From Azotimanducus sp965220185 (GTDB lineage: Bacteria > Pseudomonadota > Gammaproteobacteria > Pseudomonadales > Azotimanducaceae): 64,000 bases of DNA. The stretch spans positions 558,001 to 622,000 of the forward strand of contig OZ244807.1 of the NCBI GenBank assembly GCA_965220185.1, in the 5' to 3' direction. This document shows positions 8,001-15,357 of this stretch, piece after piece. Made by a program: the position numbers and the translations under genes. Numbering within the stretch: position 1 is the first letter of the stretch; the number at the start of each line of letters is the position of its first letter. The notes beneath the pieces are model-generated. The model was not told the DNA's origin. It was given only the letters and a program-made list of their open reading frames with translations, and ran no database searches.

Positions 8001-10125
8001 CGATAGCGACGTCACCAATGGCGTCCAAGGCTACTCGAGTGCGCGGACCTCGGATGTGCAGAACGTCCCGAACCAAGAGACGATGTCGTTCAGTGTGGAT
8101 ACGGATTACGTGGACACCAACGGCGACGGCAGCCCTGATGCCCATGTTCTCCGCATCAAGCCCACGCTCGACCGCGGCCCCCGGGACCGGCCGCGGGATG
8201 AAAACGGGCATGTGATTGGCACACCTCCACCTGGTAGACCTGCAGCTGAAGATCAAAATGGCGACGATGGATACGGATACGACTTCAACTACGAGTGGCA
8301 GTATTCGCCGAACGGGCGGACGGACTGGCAGGCCATTCGCGACCTCGACGCAGAAGCCACCGATGCCGACCTGAACCGCTTTTCGCCGGATAGTGACGGC
8401 AAGCGGCTTGAGCTGCCGGAAGGCGTGCAGGGCGGCTACGTGCGCTTGGTGGTCATCTACCGAGACGAAGGCGACCTGCAGGGCAACCAGGTCGTGAACA
8501 GCGTCAACCGGGTCGAGAGCGAGGCCGTGAAGGTTGGAAAGATCATGCACGTCCCCGCCGCAGCAACTGGCCTCCACATTGACGACAGCGCGGGCGCTCC
8601 TCCCATGGGCGTTGTTCTCGCAGGCCGGAAACTCCAGATCGACGGGCTCTCCGATGTCCCGGGCGGGAGCTCCAAGGTCGAATGGCTCATCGGCAACCGC
8701 GTGGTCGGCGAGGACAGGGAGTACACCGTCTCCGCCAGCGACCGCGGCACAATCAGCGCAACGGTCACCCGCTACGACGCGGACGGCGGTCTCGTGTCGA
8801 AAACAACGACGGCACCAGTCACGCTGACGCCGAACGCGGCGCCCATCCTCGCGCAGCCGGAGCCGCACTTCGTCGACCTCGGCAAGGCGCCGGACGCGGA
8901 CGGCAAGTACGCGATGCTCACCGGCACGATCAATCTTCAGGCCCTGTTCAAGGATCCCGAGGGCGACCCGATAGTGGGCTTCAACGTCTCCGAGCCGACA
9001 GGCGGGTTCGGCCAGACGACTCCAACCGACCAAATCACGGTCGGTTCCCTCGACCTGTGGCACGACCTCGGCGATGATGATGGCGGCGATGACACAACCG
9101 GCGTTGCCGATGGACGCGCCCAGGGTGACCAGCTCCTGCTGATCAACGAGAAGACAGGCGAGGTCGAGTACCACTCGACGCAGGCGCATGAACACGGCGT
9201 TGCAGCCAGCGCTGCTGCCACAGATCCAAATAGTGGCAACGACGGTCTCGGCAACTGGATCTCCGTGAACGTGGCCGCCAGTGGAGTTGGCGCAAACAAC
9301 CAAGCCATGGTCAACCTCCGCATCGACGCGGCGCCGACCGGGTTTATGGTTTCGGCAGACATCCCTGAGAAAGCAACAGATCCTACGGTCGCCGACGACA
9401 ATGCTGCCAATACGGACAACCTCAATGCGGAAAGGAATGCTCCCCAAATCGAGGACAACGTGCCTACCGTCCCCGTCCCCGCCCTCCTCCCATTTGACTT
9501 TGGGTCTTCGCTCAGGGAGGAGGACCACCGTTACCCGTATACCGTCCGGGAGCACAATAGCGACCTAGGAGAGGCTGTGGGTGGCACGGATGCCCAGCAA
9601 ACCAATGCTAGGGTGATCGCGAGGATCGACGTCCAGGACGACAACCTGCCGACGCACGCCTACGGCCAGTACACCTTCTCTGTGGACGACGACCGCTTCG
9701 AGGTGGTGCCGGTGCGCGGGGACGCGAGCTCGGGCATCCTGCGGCTGAAGACGGGGCAAAGCCTCGACTTCGAAGCGCTGAATGGGGGGCAGCTCGACCT
9801 TGTGGTCACGGCGACTCCGGTCAAGCACCCCGACGGCAGCGACGGCCACGATCCGATCACCCTCGGTGTCCGTGTCAACGTCATCAACGTGGAGGAGAAG
9901 ACCGATCCCAATGCAAACGACGTGCCGGGGCTGGAGGACAACGAGTCTGATGGCGACAACACCAACCTTGACGACGCCGGTTTAGATAGCCCCCCCGGGT
10001 CGTCTACAGACTCTGGCAGCGAGGTAGAAGGCGACGACACGGACACCACCGACGACACCGACGGCGACACTGACGACGACCACGACGGCGGCTGGTGGTC
10101 CGCCTCAGATGACGGCCTCTTCTGA
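5056..10125 (+). CDS. Cadherin/VCBS-type repeat surface protein, 5'-truncated
   Basis: 1689 residues from a GTG; the frame is open back to 5008 and reads TVDAATATITITITGVNDDP, the last strand of a preceding VCBS/cadherin-like domain. No signal peptide exists, so the N-terminal part is missing. The rest is a chain of Ig-like or cadherin-like units marked by VTVTDVNEAP- or VDDVNEAPY-type linkers, repeated LDFE strands and Asp-rich calcium-type loops (SDPD, DPDGEDD). The C-terminus is an acidic Asp/Thr tail (about 1640-1680) ending in WWSASDDGLF. Such proteins are usually secreted adhesins. The gene uses C-ending codons far more than its neighbours, which hints at transfer. It may be a non-functional remnant. 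Confidence 0.75.
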   Translation: MNDDPSIEVAGGNNADSTAGGVTASFTQPENTGDAVPGAAGAVLGLITLSDPDMGDTHTVTVDDGRFQVIDHAGAKWLTLKAGQSLDFEEAASIDLTLTVEDNNGGTDSTAVTITVTDVNEAPTAAGELPTVIGTAGEALAGDQTRIDLGMFFSDPDGEDDLTYAASGGPDWFSFKVDEETGHGVLSGTPPTSGPNADALHTVTITATDKGGLSASRSFTLVVDDGNDPITGMEFTNAVGDRQITTDTVKVNLRTSIAENEKGAAGGTLLGTFGAVDPDSEEHPNGMITWSLPPGRWSSSFEIDPKSGEVRLKEGVELDFESVPFTPPIREIRLDVTATDGGDPKLSRTETLYIEVTNANDAPEADGAEISRGWWVTRDEDKESGDDQSEDEYVERGEWLTFGLETRPIDQRPAFSDVDLDTGDRLTYSLVGSPAWLRIDAQTGVMENRAGMVADEGLYTVTVRATDTGGAATDFTFRLAVAVSDFEGGGPAGSAANPDDNDDPEIDADAVDILENARPGAVVATFTVEDEELPIGPVHPWGRLDVDVSSSWQTGTRGGNDYNDRVAQVGQTAVLGDYFSVHHTGTTGGTASYEVRLTVWGAQEIDHEDPNRDDVIFTIRAADGTFDADGANVVDGLGDPARSVDAATTARPGSDHDEVTVDIDDVNEAPYYMSANADPRHSSPLTAPPSLPSLPRTFNVDQRESGDGAVTRIYLNLTRMFQDPEDGDDNVTFTAALGGNAPWLTLLRAYNTDSERTMTGPQEWGHIELGRNKVQGGDGRDADITWGAGSDGTLTGEPADDDIVLILSVDRGAIPPGSNAQDANGMITVTATDDDGNASETTFTVRVNDQNLPVPDAVANAGRVVTLSGPPREGNDLTARFNKLTDPDFTGDEANPNNPILVRYQWFTYEREYNDTTGRPMVDSNEPVYDDPEPRQETTENHQNMTGTAKYTVRQEDVGGQIQGRVIYYELFDGEIVQSPDTDSDVTNGVQGYSSARTSDVQNVPNQETMSFSVDTDYVDTNGDGSPDAHVLRIKPTLDRGPRDRPRDENGHVIGTPPPGRPAAEDQNGDDGYGYDFNYEWQYSPNGRTDWQAIRDLDAEATDADLNRFSPDSDGKRLELPEGVQGGYVRLVVIYRDEGDLQGNQVVNSVNRVESEAVKVGKIMHVPAAATGLHIDDSAGAPPMGVVLAGRKLQIDGLSDVPGGSSKVEWLIGNRVVGEDREYTVSASDRGTISATVTRYDADGGLVSKTTTAPVTLTPNAAPILAQPEPHFVDLGKAPDADGKYAMLTGTINLQALFKDPEGDPIVGFNVSEPTGGFGQTTPTDQITVGSLDLWHDLGDDDGGDDTTGVADGRAQGDQLLLINEKTGEVEYHSTQAHEHGVAASAAATDPNSGNDGLGNWISVNVAASGVGANNQAMVNLRIDAAPTGFMVSADIPEKATDPTVADDNAANTDNLNAERNAPQIEDNVPTVPVPALLPFDFGSSLREEDHRYPYTVREHNSDLGEAVGGTDAQQTNARVIARIDVQDDNLPTHAYGQYTFSVDDDRFEVVPVRGDASSGILRLKTGQSLDFEALNGGQLDLVVTATPVKHPDGSDGHDPITLGVRVNVINVEEKTDPNANDVPGLEDNESDGDNTNLDDAGLDSPPGSSTDSGSEVEGDDTDTTDDTDGDTDDDHDGGWWSASDDGLF

Positions 10126-10188
10126 ACGAGGGGAAGAGGTCGCCAACGGGCTGGCGCTCCATGGACGGAGCGCCGCACCGCCCACTTG

Positions 10189-10217
10189 AATGCCCCGCCC
10201 TGCGCGGGGCATTTTTT
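10189..10217 (+). terminator. Rho-independent terminator
   Basis: A perfect 10-bp stem (AATGCCCCGC / GCGGGGCATT) with a 5-nt loop is followed directly by a run of six T on the plus strand. It lies 64 bp after the stop of the large surface-protein gene and reads in its direction. There is no matching A-run on the left, so it should not stop minus-strand transcription. Confidence 0.9.
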
Positions 10218-10264
10218 GCTGCCCGAACAGATTCAATGGGCAGTCATACAGCCGCTGTCAATGG

Positions 10265-10900
10265 CTAATAGTTCACTGGCACCGCATCAAGGCCGCGCCA
10301 CAAGTACCATGTGGCGATCGAACGCCATGGCTGCCACGAGGCGGCGACTTCCAGCATTTGGCCGTTCGTTGGTCGCTCGCCAGCAAGATAGTGATCGCCA
10401 ATCGCACGTTGCAGTCCAACATCGCCGAGCGGCAACACATCGGGCCTTAGCAAATGAAAGATGAGGAACATCTCCGCCGTCCAGCGTCCGATGCCTTTGA
10501 CCTGAGTCAAGTCGTCAATGACCGCTTCGTCGTCCATCTCAGGCCAGGAGGACAACCGCAGGCTATCACCGATAAAGTGTTCGGCAAGGCTCAAGATGTA
10601 ACGGGCCTTGGCATTTGACAGTCCGCAGGTGCGCAAGGTGTCGGCATCCTTGCGGGCGACAGCCTGCGGCGTCACATCTTGAACTTCCATCTCGAACCGC
10701 GCCCACACAGACGCCGCGGCCTTGACCGAAATCTGCTGCCCCACAATCGAGCGCGCCAGCGAGAAAAAAGGGTCATGCCGCGGCTCTAGCATTGCACCCG
10801 AATGGGCATCGATAATCTTGCGTAAGATCGGATCGACGCAGCGCAGATGCGTACATGCTTGCTGCCAATTGCCTGTGCTCTGCCGTGCTTCTCGTGTCAA
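10265..10900 (-). CDS. DNA-3-methyladenine glycosylase II-like (HhH-GPD family)
   Basis: 211 residues. The helix-hairpin-helix LTQVKGIGRWTA (131-142) and the conserved Asp160 in PLGDVGLQ are the DNA-binding and catalytic signatures of the HhH-GPD superfamily; ARSIVGQQISVKAA (49-62) is the family's N-terminal helix signature. The length and absence of an FeS Cys cluster fit the AlkA-type enzymes that remove alkylated purines. The gene lacks the extra N-terminal domain of E. coli AlkA, like short archaeal/bacterial forms. Its first codons (MTREAR) lie in a direct repeat whose second copy lies beyond the hicBA genes, so its original promoter may have been displaced by that insertion. Confidence 0.88.
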   Translation of the reverse strand: MTREARQSTGNWQQACTHLRCVDPILRKIIDAHSGAMLEPRHDPFFSLARSIVGQQISVKAAASVWARFEMEVQDVTPQAVARKDADTLRTCGLSNAKARYILSLAEHFIGDSLRLSSWPEMDDEAVIDDLTQVKGIGRWTAEMFLIFHLLRPDVLPLGDVGLQRAIGDHYLAGERPTNGQMLEVAASWQPWRSIATWYLWRGLDAVPVNY

Positions 10901-10939
10901 TGCGCCACCGACTCGGTAGGATGCACCAGAATATGAAGA
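10885..10939. repeat. Direct repeat, copy 1 (glycosylase 5' end)
   Basis: 38 bp (10885-10922) are identical to 11480-11517, followed by a similar tail (GCACCAG-ATATGAAGA) with a 2-bp indel. Copy 1 covers the start codon and first codons of the minus-strand glycosylase and its upstream region. Together the copies bracket the hicBA module. Confidence 0.9.
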
Positions 10940-10940
10940 T

Positions 10941-10957
10941 CTCGACGATTTGTCGAG
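10941..10957. promoter_or_regulatory. Inverted repeat upstream of hicB, candidate operator
   Basis: CTCGAC-GATTT-GTCGAG, perfect 6-bp arms with a 5-bp spacer, 73 bp before the hicB start. A GATAAT -10-like hexamer follows at 10998-11003. HicB antitoxins often repress their own operon through palindromes. Here the DNA-binding part of HicB is not obvious, so the assignment is tentative. Confidence 0.35.
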
Positions 10958-11029
10958 AGGAGCAATGTGAATGACGCACCGGCAAACAAAGATGCGAGAT
11001 AATGATGTGACTGTACATGGTGCGAGTAA

Positions 11030-11251
11030 ATGAATCGATCACTCACAGCCATAGTTGAACGCGATGGCAATGGATATGTCGCACTCTGCCCGCAGGTTGA
11101 TGTTGCCAGCCAAGGTGACACGGTATCGAAAGCCCGTGAGAATCTCGCCGAAGCGCTAGAACTCTTCTTTGAGACCGCCTCGCCACAGGAAATCGAGCAA
11201 CGACTTCACTCAGAAGTATATATAACTCAAGTGGAAGTCGCGGTTGGCTAG
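11030..11251 (+). CDS. hicB: HicB-family antitoxin
   Basis: 73 residues. VERDGNGYVALCPQVDVASQGDTVSKARENLAEALELFFE (positions 9-48, written here in part) shows the HicB partial RNase H-like fold: a G-Y-V-A strand, then PQVDVASQG and the A-x-x-N-L-x-E-A helix. HicB binds and neutralises HicA. It lacks a clear C-terminal helix-turn-helix or ribbon-helix-helix, so it is a short-form antitoxin. It overlaps hicA by 8 bp, with antitoxin first. The pair lies inside a 595-bp direct-repeat interval, consistent with recent insertion beside the glycosylase gene. Confidence 0.82.
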   Translation: MNRSLTAIVERDGNGYVALCPQVDVASQGDTVSKARENLAEALELFFETASPQEIEQRLHSEVYITQVEVAVG

Positions 11252-11519
11252 GCTTAGAGATCTCTCTGGGCGTGAAGTGCGCCGAATATTGGAAGGTCAC
11301 GGATTTGCGCTAGTGCGAACGCGAGGAAGCCACTTTGTGATGCAGAAGGCGGACAGCGGGCGAACAGTGACCGTGCCAGTGCCAGACCATCGGGAACTGC
11401 GCATCGGCACGCTTCTCTCCATCGTTCGCCAGTCAGGGATTCCGCGCTCTGACTTTGAGCAAGCATTGCTTGATGCCTTGTGCTTCTCGTGTCAATGCGC
11501 CACCGACTCGGTAGGATAG
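11244..11519 (+). CDS. hicA: HicA-family mRNA interferase toxin with repeat-derived C-terminus
   Basis: 91 residues from a TTG that overlaps hicB. The HicA double-stranded-RNA-binding-like fold is visible: LSGREVRRILEGHGFALVR, then GSH with catalytic His30, and the TVPVPDHRELRIGTLLSIVRQSGI helix. HicA toxins cleave mRNA. The family normally ends soon after the DFEQALLDAL helix. Here the last 12 residues (CFSCQCATDSVG) and the stop codon are encoded by copy 2 of the 38-bp repeat, that is, by sequence copied from the antisense of the glycosylase gene. Whether the odd Cys-containing tail alters activity is unknown. Confidence 0.82.
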   Translation: MARLRDLSGREVRRILEGHGFALVRTRGSHFVMQKADSGRTVTVPVPDHRELRIGTLLSIVRQSGIPRSDFEQALLDALCFSCQCATDSVG

Positions 11520-11536
11520 GCACCAGTATATGAAGA
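11480..11536. repeat. Direct repeat, copy 2 (hicA 3' end)
   Basis: Identical to 10885-10922 over 38 bp. It supplies the last codons of hicA and, after a 2-bp insertion relative to copy 1, its TAG stop. The end of this copy is 14 bp from the start of the MBL gene, so it likely represents the ancestral glycosylase/MBL divergent promoter region. Confidence 0.9.
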
Positions 11537-11549
11537 AAGCACTTGTCAC

Positions 11550-12602
11550 ATGGACAGCACATCAAGACGCGGATTCGATCCGCTGACCTACAGGTTTGAA
11601 GAACATCGACCGAGGCCCGGCGAGGCCTTCGAGGTGGCCGATGGCATTTGGTGGATCTGCATGCCCATGCCTGGACGTCTCGATCACATTAACCTTTGGC
11701 TGCTTCGCGATGGGGAAGGCTGGACAATCGTCGATACGGGCCTTCACAACGACGAGGGGAAGAAGCACTGGCGGCGCATCTTCGAGACGTATCTTGATGG
11801 CAAGCCAGTCACGCGCGTCATCGCCACGCACCTGCACCCAGACCACACCGGACTTGCTGGCTGGCTGGTCTCCGAGTGGGACTGTCAGCTGTGGATGAGC
11901 CGCGCCGACTTCTACATGTGCAAGGTCATGTCGGCGGCTCGGCCTGCCGACGTACCCGAAGATGCGATTCGCTTTTACCGGCGGGCAGGCTTCACTGAAG
12001 AGCGGCTTGATCGATACCGCCAGCGCTTTGGTCAATTCGGCGCACGGGTCTCGCCACTGCCTGCTGGCTACCGGCGCATCGGCGACGGACAGTATCTTGA
12101 AATCGGCGGGCGCGAGTGGCGCGCGGTGATCGGCCACGGCCATGCGCCCGAGCATGTCTGCCTCTACTGTCCTGAGCTCAAGCTCATCATTGGCGGCGAC
12201 CAACTCTTGCCAAAAATCACCCCGAATGTCAGCGTGCAGCCTTCCGAACCGCTTGCCAACCCGCTCAAGGATTGGATTGTCTCCTGCGTGCGATTCAGGG
12301 AAATACTGCCACCCAACCTGCTCGTGCTGCCCGCGCACGAGAGCCTGTACGAGGGCCTGCACGAGCGCCTGACCGCGCTCATTGATTGGCACGAGGTCGC
12401 GCTTGAGAAGCTCTATGACCTATGCGCCACGCCGAAGCGTGCGGTCGATGTGTTTCCCGCGCTCTTCAAGAGCGAGATCAATGACTACAGCTACTTTCCA
12501 GCCACTGGCGAGGCGCTCGCGCATCTACATTGCGCGCACGAGCGCAGAATGCTTCACGTTGAAGAGGATGATCAGGGCGTGGCGTGGTGGCGGCAGGCGT
12601 GA
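11550..12602 (+). CDS. MBL-fold metallo-hydrolase
   Basis: 350 residues. THLHPDHTG (93-101) is the zinc-binding HxHxDH motif; VDTGLH (61-66) forms the preceding strand, GHGHAPEHVCLY holds the third His and GGDQLL the bridging Asp. A helical C-terminal extension of about 110 residues follows, as in many glyoxalase II-like or lactonase-like MBL proteins. The substrate is unknown; candidates include thioesters and lactones. It is transcribed away from the glycosylase gene, from which it is now separated by hicBA. Confidence 0.85.
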   Translation: MDSTSRRGFDPLTYRFEEHRPRPGEAFEVADGIWWICMPMPGRLDHINLWLLRDGEGWTIVDTGLHNDEGKKHWRRIFETYLDGKPVTRVIATHLHPDHTGLAGWLVSEWDCQLWMSRADFYMCKVMSAARPADVPEDAIRFYRRAGFTEERLDRYRQRFGQFGARVSPLPAGYRRIGDGQYLEIGGREWRAVIGHGHAPEHVCLYCPELKLIIGGDQLLPKITPNVSVQPSEPLANPLKDWIVSCVRFREILPPNLLVLPAHESLYEGLHERLTALIDWHEVALEKLYDLCATPKRAVDVFPALFKSEINDYSYFPATGEALAHLHCAHERRMLHVEEDDQGVAWWRQA

Positions 12603-12636
12603 AGGTTGACGGAGCACGAGCGCAGCGCCCGATGAT

Positions 12637-12712
12637 TGGCGTCCCCTAGGGGACTCGAACCCCTGTTGCTGGGATGAAAACCCAGAGTCCTAGGCCACTA
12701 GACGAAGGGGAC
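12637..12712 (-). tRNA. tRNA-Glu (TTC anticodon)
   Basis: On the minus strand the 7-bp acceptor stem GTCCCCT/AGGGGAC closes a cloverleaf with a CTGGG/CCCAG anticodon stem and loop TTTTCAT, giving anticodon TTC. The T arm is AGGGG-TTCGAGT-CCCCT. The discriminator G and CCA are encoded (12640-12637). Total 76 nt. Confidence 0.96.
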
Positions 12713-12731
12713 CCTTGTCAAGAGGGAGCGA

Positions 12732-12737
12732 ATTATA
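12732..12737 (-). promoter_or_regulatory. -10 element of the tRNA-Glu promoter
   Basis: A perfect TATAAT on the minus strand, 19 bases before the mature tRNA 5' end, followed by a GC-rich start region of the kind seen at stable-RNA promoters. No strong -35 match is visible at the usual spacing. Confidence 0.5.
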
Positions 12738-12857
12738 CGCGCCAAGCGGCCTGTTGTGTGCAGTATTTCCATGTCGCCCTCAAACAGCCTGCGCGCTCGG
12801 CAAGACCGCGCCTGATCTCGACGTGTCGCTTGCGGTCGATCTTGTAGCGGCTGCCGA

Positions 12858-13319
12858 TCATTCAAGAGAGATGGGTTTTTCGGCAAGTGCGCCGTGGCGC
12901 ATGCAGAAATTCAAGTATTCGCCGAGAAAGCGATTGACATGGAGCTTCTCAAACGCTGCTTGACCTGAGCGCGATTGCTGTTTCGTCCAAGGCCGGAATG
13001 CGCGCTCACGCTGCATCTCGACGACTTCGGCGGAGTTGGTGTCGAGATAGATGCGCACGAGAAGATTCGGCGCACCAAACTGGCAGAAGTCCGACTTGGG
13101 GAAAAAGCTCGGCTGTACGATGCGTAGCAGGCACGTATACCTTTCACGCGCTTCCACCGTGCATGCCACGCTGAACTCTTGATCGCCGACAGGCAGCACA
13201 AGATGCCACTCGCTGCATGATTCGAGGTCGGGAAACAGCCTTCGAATTCGCAGGTAATTGGCGTCGCACTCGGCGATCAGTGCCGCAAGATCAAATTTTG
13301 CATGGGCAGCAGACGGCAT
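12858..13319 (-). CDS. DUF1249 (YqiB-like) protein
   Basis: 153 residues, the normal length of DUF1249. It begins with the helix AALIAECDANYLRIRRLFPDL and continues with several beta-strands (LLRIVQPSFF, LLVRIYLDT, AEVVEMQR) and the C-terminal helix VNRFLGEYLNFCM. In E. coli yqiB sits beside tolC, nudF and cpdA; here tolC is the divergent neighbour 166 bp away, which supports orthology. Function is unknown; the conserved link to tolC is positional only. Confidence 0.85.
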   Translation of the reverse strand: MPSAAHAKFDLAALIAECDANYLRIRRLFPDLESCSEWHLVLPVGDQEFSVACTVEARERYTCLLRIVQPSFFPKSDFCQFGAPNLLVRIYLDTNSAEVVEMQRERAFRPWTKQQSRSGQAAFEKLHVNRFLGEYLNFCMRHGALAEKPISLE

Positions 13320-13485
13320 GGCTTTTGGTGGACAACACGCTTTAAGAGCAAGAGACGCATCTAACCACAGGGAAACGCAACACGTAAACCCAAACCGACA
13401 TCAGCAGCACCCGCGCAACGAGCGGTTAAGGTCGTTTCTGCTATCATCCTTCGCTTGAAATCACAACGATTCCGCCGAATCCAAT

Positions 13486-14913
13486 ATGCGAATTCCCGCT
13501 TGCGTCATTGCTTGTCTCGCCTCCCTGATCGCGCCTGCCGCTTGGGGAGTTGATCTCAATAGGATCTACGGCGATGCGCTCAACAAAGACCCGGCAATGG
13601 CGCGCGCCAAGGCAAATCTCGAAGCGGTGCGCGCCCGTGTGGTGCAAGCGCGCGCACCCATGCTGCCGTCTCTCGGATTCAACTATTCAAAGGAGTGGAT
13701 TGACCGTAGCTTTCCCGGCAGCCAGACCTTTGAGTTCGACGAAATGGGCGGTCTCGTGACAGGCCCCGCAGACGATGAGTCCTTTGACGACAAGTACTGG
13801 GAGACGCGGATTGGCTGGAGCCTCTTCAATGCGCCCAATTGGTTTGCGCTGAAAACCGCGAAGGCGGGCGAGAATCGCGCAGAAGTCGAGTACGCCGAAG
13901 CCGAGCAGGACTTGGTACGCCGGGTGCTGCATGCCTATCTTGACGTGCTCGAAGCGCAGGATTCGCTTGCGGCCGTCGAGTCTGAATATGCCTCGGTCTC
14001 TAGGCAGCGAGAACAGATGCAGCAGCGCTTCGATGTCGGCTTGGCGCCGATTACCGATGTGCTCGAAACCATCGCTGTCGAGGATTCATCGTATGTGCGT
14101 CTGCTCGAGGCGAGCGCGCTGCACGATGCGGTGTTTGAAATGCTCGTCACCTTGACTGGCACAACCTATCAAGGGCTCGCTCCACTTGTCGCCGACTTTG
14201 AAGTCGTCCCGCCGAGTCCGCTCGACGAGAAGGCATGGATCGATGCCGTGCTTGAAACGAATTACACCATTCGCAGCGCCGCCGAGACTGTGAATGAAGC
14301 CAAGAGTCAGCTGCGTGCGCAGCAGACAGCACGGCTGCCAATCGTTGAGAGTTCTTGGCGCCGCTCCAAGGCGGTCACTGGCGGGCGCTCGTTCTTTGGC
14401 GACACCATCGACAATGAAGTGCTTGGCGTCACCATCAGCTTGCCAGTCGTGCAAGGGGGCGCCATGCTCGGTCGCACGCGCGAAGCTCGGCACTTGCTTG
14501 TGGCGGCCGAAGAAACGCTCCGCGAACGCCGTCTTCATGCGACGCGCGATGCCCGCAATCAATACCGGGCAGTGCTCACGGCTGTGAGCCGCGTCTATGC
14601 CTCCAACAAGGCTGTTGCCTCGCGCGAAGCCGCGCTGCGAGCGACGCAGACCGGCTACGAAGTCGGCACGCGCACCTCCGTTGATGTTCTGATCGTGGAA
14701 AGCCAAGTGCTGCTCGAACGCCTGCGGCAAGCTGCCGCCAAGTATCAATACATTAAGAGCCTTGTCGATCTGAAGTACCTCGCCGGCAGCCTCTCAGCAA
14801 GCGACCTCGTGCGCCTCAACGACAGTCTCGACCGCACGCGGCTCATCGAGCCGATTCAGATGGACTACGAGCAGTTGGTGGCGGAGCATATGTCTGAGGC
14901 CGAGGCAAAGTAG
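13486..14913 (+). CDS. tolC: TolC-family outer-membrane efflux channel
   Basis: 475 residues with a signal peptide (about 1-21, ending AAWG). The protein has the two-repeat OEP layout: YGDALNKDPAMARAKANLEAVRARVVQARAP-type helices at the start, long heptad-rich helices at about 140-190 and 350-400, and the YEVGTRTSVDVLIVESQVL motif in the second repeat that is nearly diagnostic of TolC. It forms the trimeric outer-membrane duct for tripartite drug efflux pumps and type I secretion. It could in principle serve the export of large repeat proteins such as those in this window. The gene is divergent from DUF1249 and stands alone. Confidence 0.93.
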   Translation: MRIPACVIACLASLIAPAAWGVDLNRIYGDALNKDPAMARAKANLEAVRARVVQARAPMLPSLGFNYSKEWIDRSFPGSQTFEFDEMGGLVTGPADDESFDDKYWETRIGWSLFNAPNWFALKTAKAGENRAEVEYAEAEQDLVRRVLHAYLDVLEAQDSLAAVESEYASVSRQREQMQQRFDVGLAPITDVLETIAVEDSSYVRLLEASALHDAVFEMLVTLTGTTYQGLAPLVADFEVVPPSPLDEKAWIDAVLETNYTIRSAAETVNEAKSQLRAQQTARLPIVESSWRRSKAVTGGRSFFGDTIDNEVLGVTISLPVVQGGAMLGRTREARHLLVAAEETLRERRLHATRDARNQYRAVLTAVSRVYASNKAVASREAALRATQTGYEVGTRTSVDVLIVESQVLLERLRQAAAKYQYIKSLVDLKYLAGSLSASDLVRLNDSLDRTRLIEPIQMDYEQLVAEHMSEAEAK

Positions 14914-15006
14914 ACCGCGACCAATCGAGTTTTCGCTTATGCGACTCCCTGCGGCGCAGGCTCCTAGACGCCTAGTTGACGGCCTGTAGCCAATTGGAAA
15001 GCATAC

Positions 15007-15015
15007 AAGGAGGAG
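15007..15015 (+). promoter_or_regulatory. Near-perfect Shine-Dalgarno sequence
   Basis: AAGGAGGAG, 7 bases before the ATG at 15023. It is much stronger than other ribosome-binding sites in this window and fixes the start of the antitoxin-like gene. Confidence 0.8.
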
Positions 15016-15022
15016 AAACGAA

Positions 15023-15322
15023 ATGCCCGTAAAACCATACAAGGCCGCTGACCATCTCAAGACGCCAGAGGATGTCGCCACCTACCTCAACGTCGTGATT
15101 GAAGAAATGGACGATGCGCGGCTTCTCATGATCGCGTTTCGGAACATTGCAGAAGCACGGGGCGGCGTCTCAGAAATCGCCCGCCGCATTGCGATGGATC
15201 GCGTTGCGCTGTCTCGCGCCCTATCCGGGCGGAGAAACCCGCGCCTCGACGTCCTTGCCAAAATCGCCGAAGCGTGCGGCGTCAGACTGCAGTTTTCTGT
15301 GATTGCGGAGCAAGGTACCTAA
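15023..15322 (+). CDS. Orphan HigA-like addiction-module antidote (HTH)
   Basis: 99 residues. The N-terminal half (DVATYLNVVIEEMDDARLLMIAFRNIAEARGG) and the helix-turn-helix ISEIARRIAMDRVALSRALSGRRNPRLDVLAKIAEACG-type region (about 52-88) match the putative addiction-module antidote family of prophage-type DNA-binding proteins. These are normally encoded next to a HigB/RelE-like toxin. No toxin gene is present on either side: upstream is 109 bp to tolC, downstream is the broken DUF5615 gene on the other strand. It is therefore probably an orphan regulator or the survivor of a decayed pair. Confidence 0.75.
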   Translation: MPVKPYKAADHLKTPEDVATYLNVVIEEMDDARLLMIAFRNIAEARGGVSEIARRIAMDRVALSRALSGRRNPRLDVLAKIAEACGVRLQFSVIAEQGT

Positions 15323-15357
15323 CATTAACATTCGTCCCGTGCGCGAAGGGTGCCAAT

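Noticed and set aside
4948..9555. A 1535-residue open frame on the minus strand opposite the surface-protein gene
   Set aside because: It mirrors the GC-rich, C-ending codons of the plus-strand gene; its translation is Arg/Val/Gly/His-rich without domains or a ribosome-binding site.
5056..10125. CRISPR-like or short tandem repeat array in the surface-protein gene
   Set aside because: The repeats are diverged protein domains of irregular length, not identical direct repeats with spacers.
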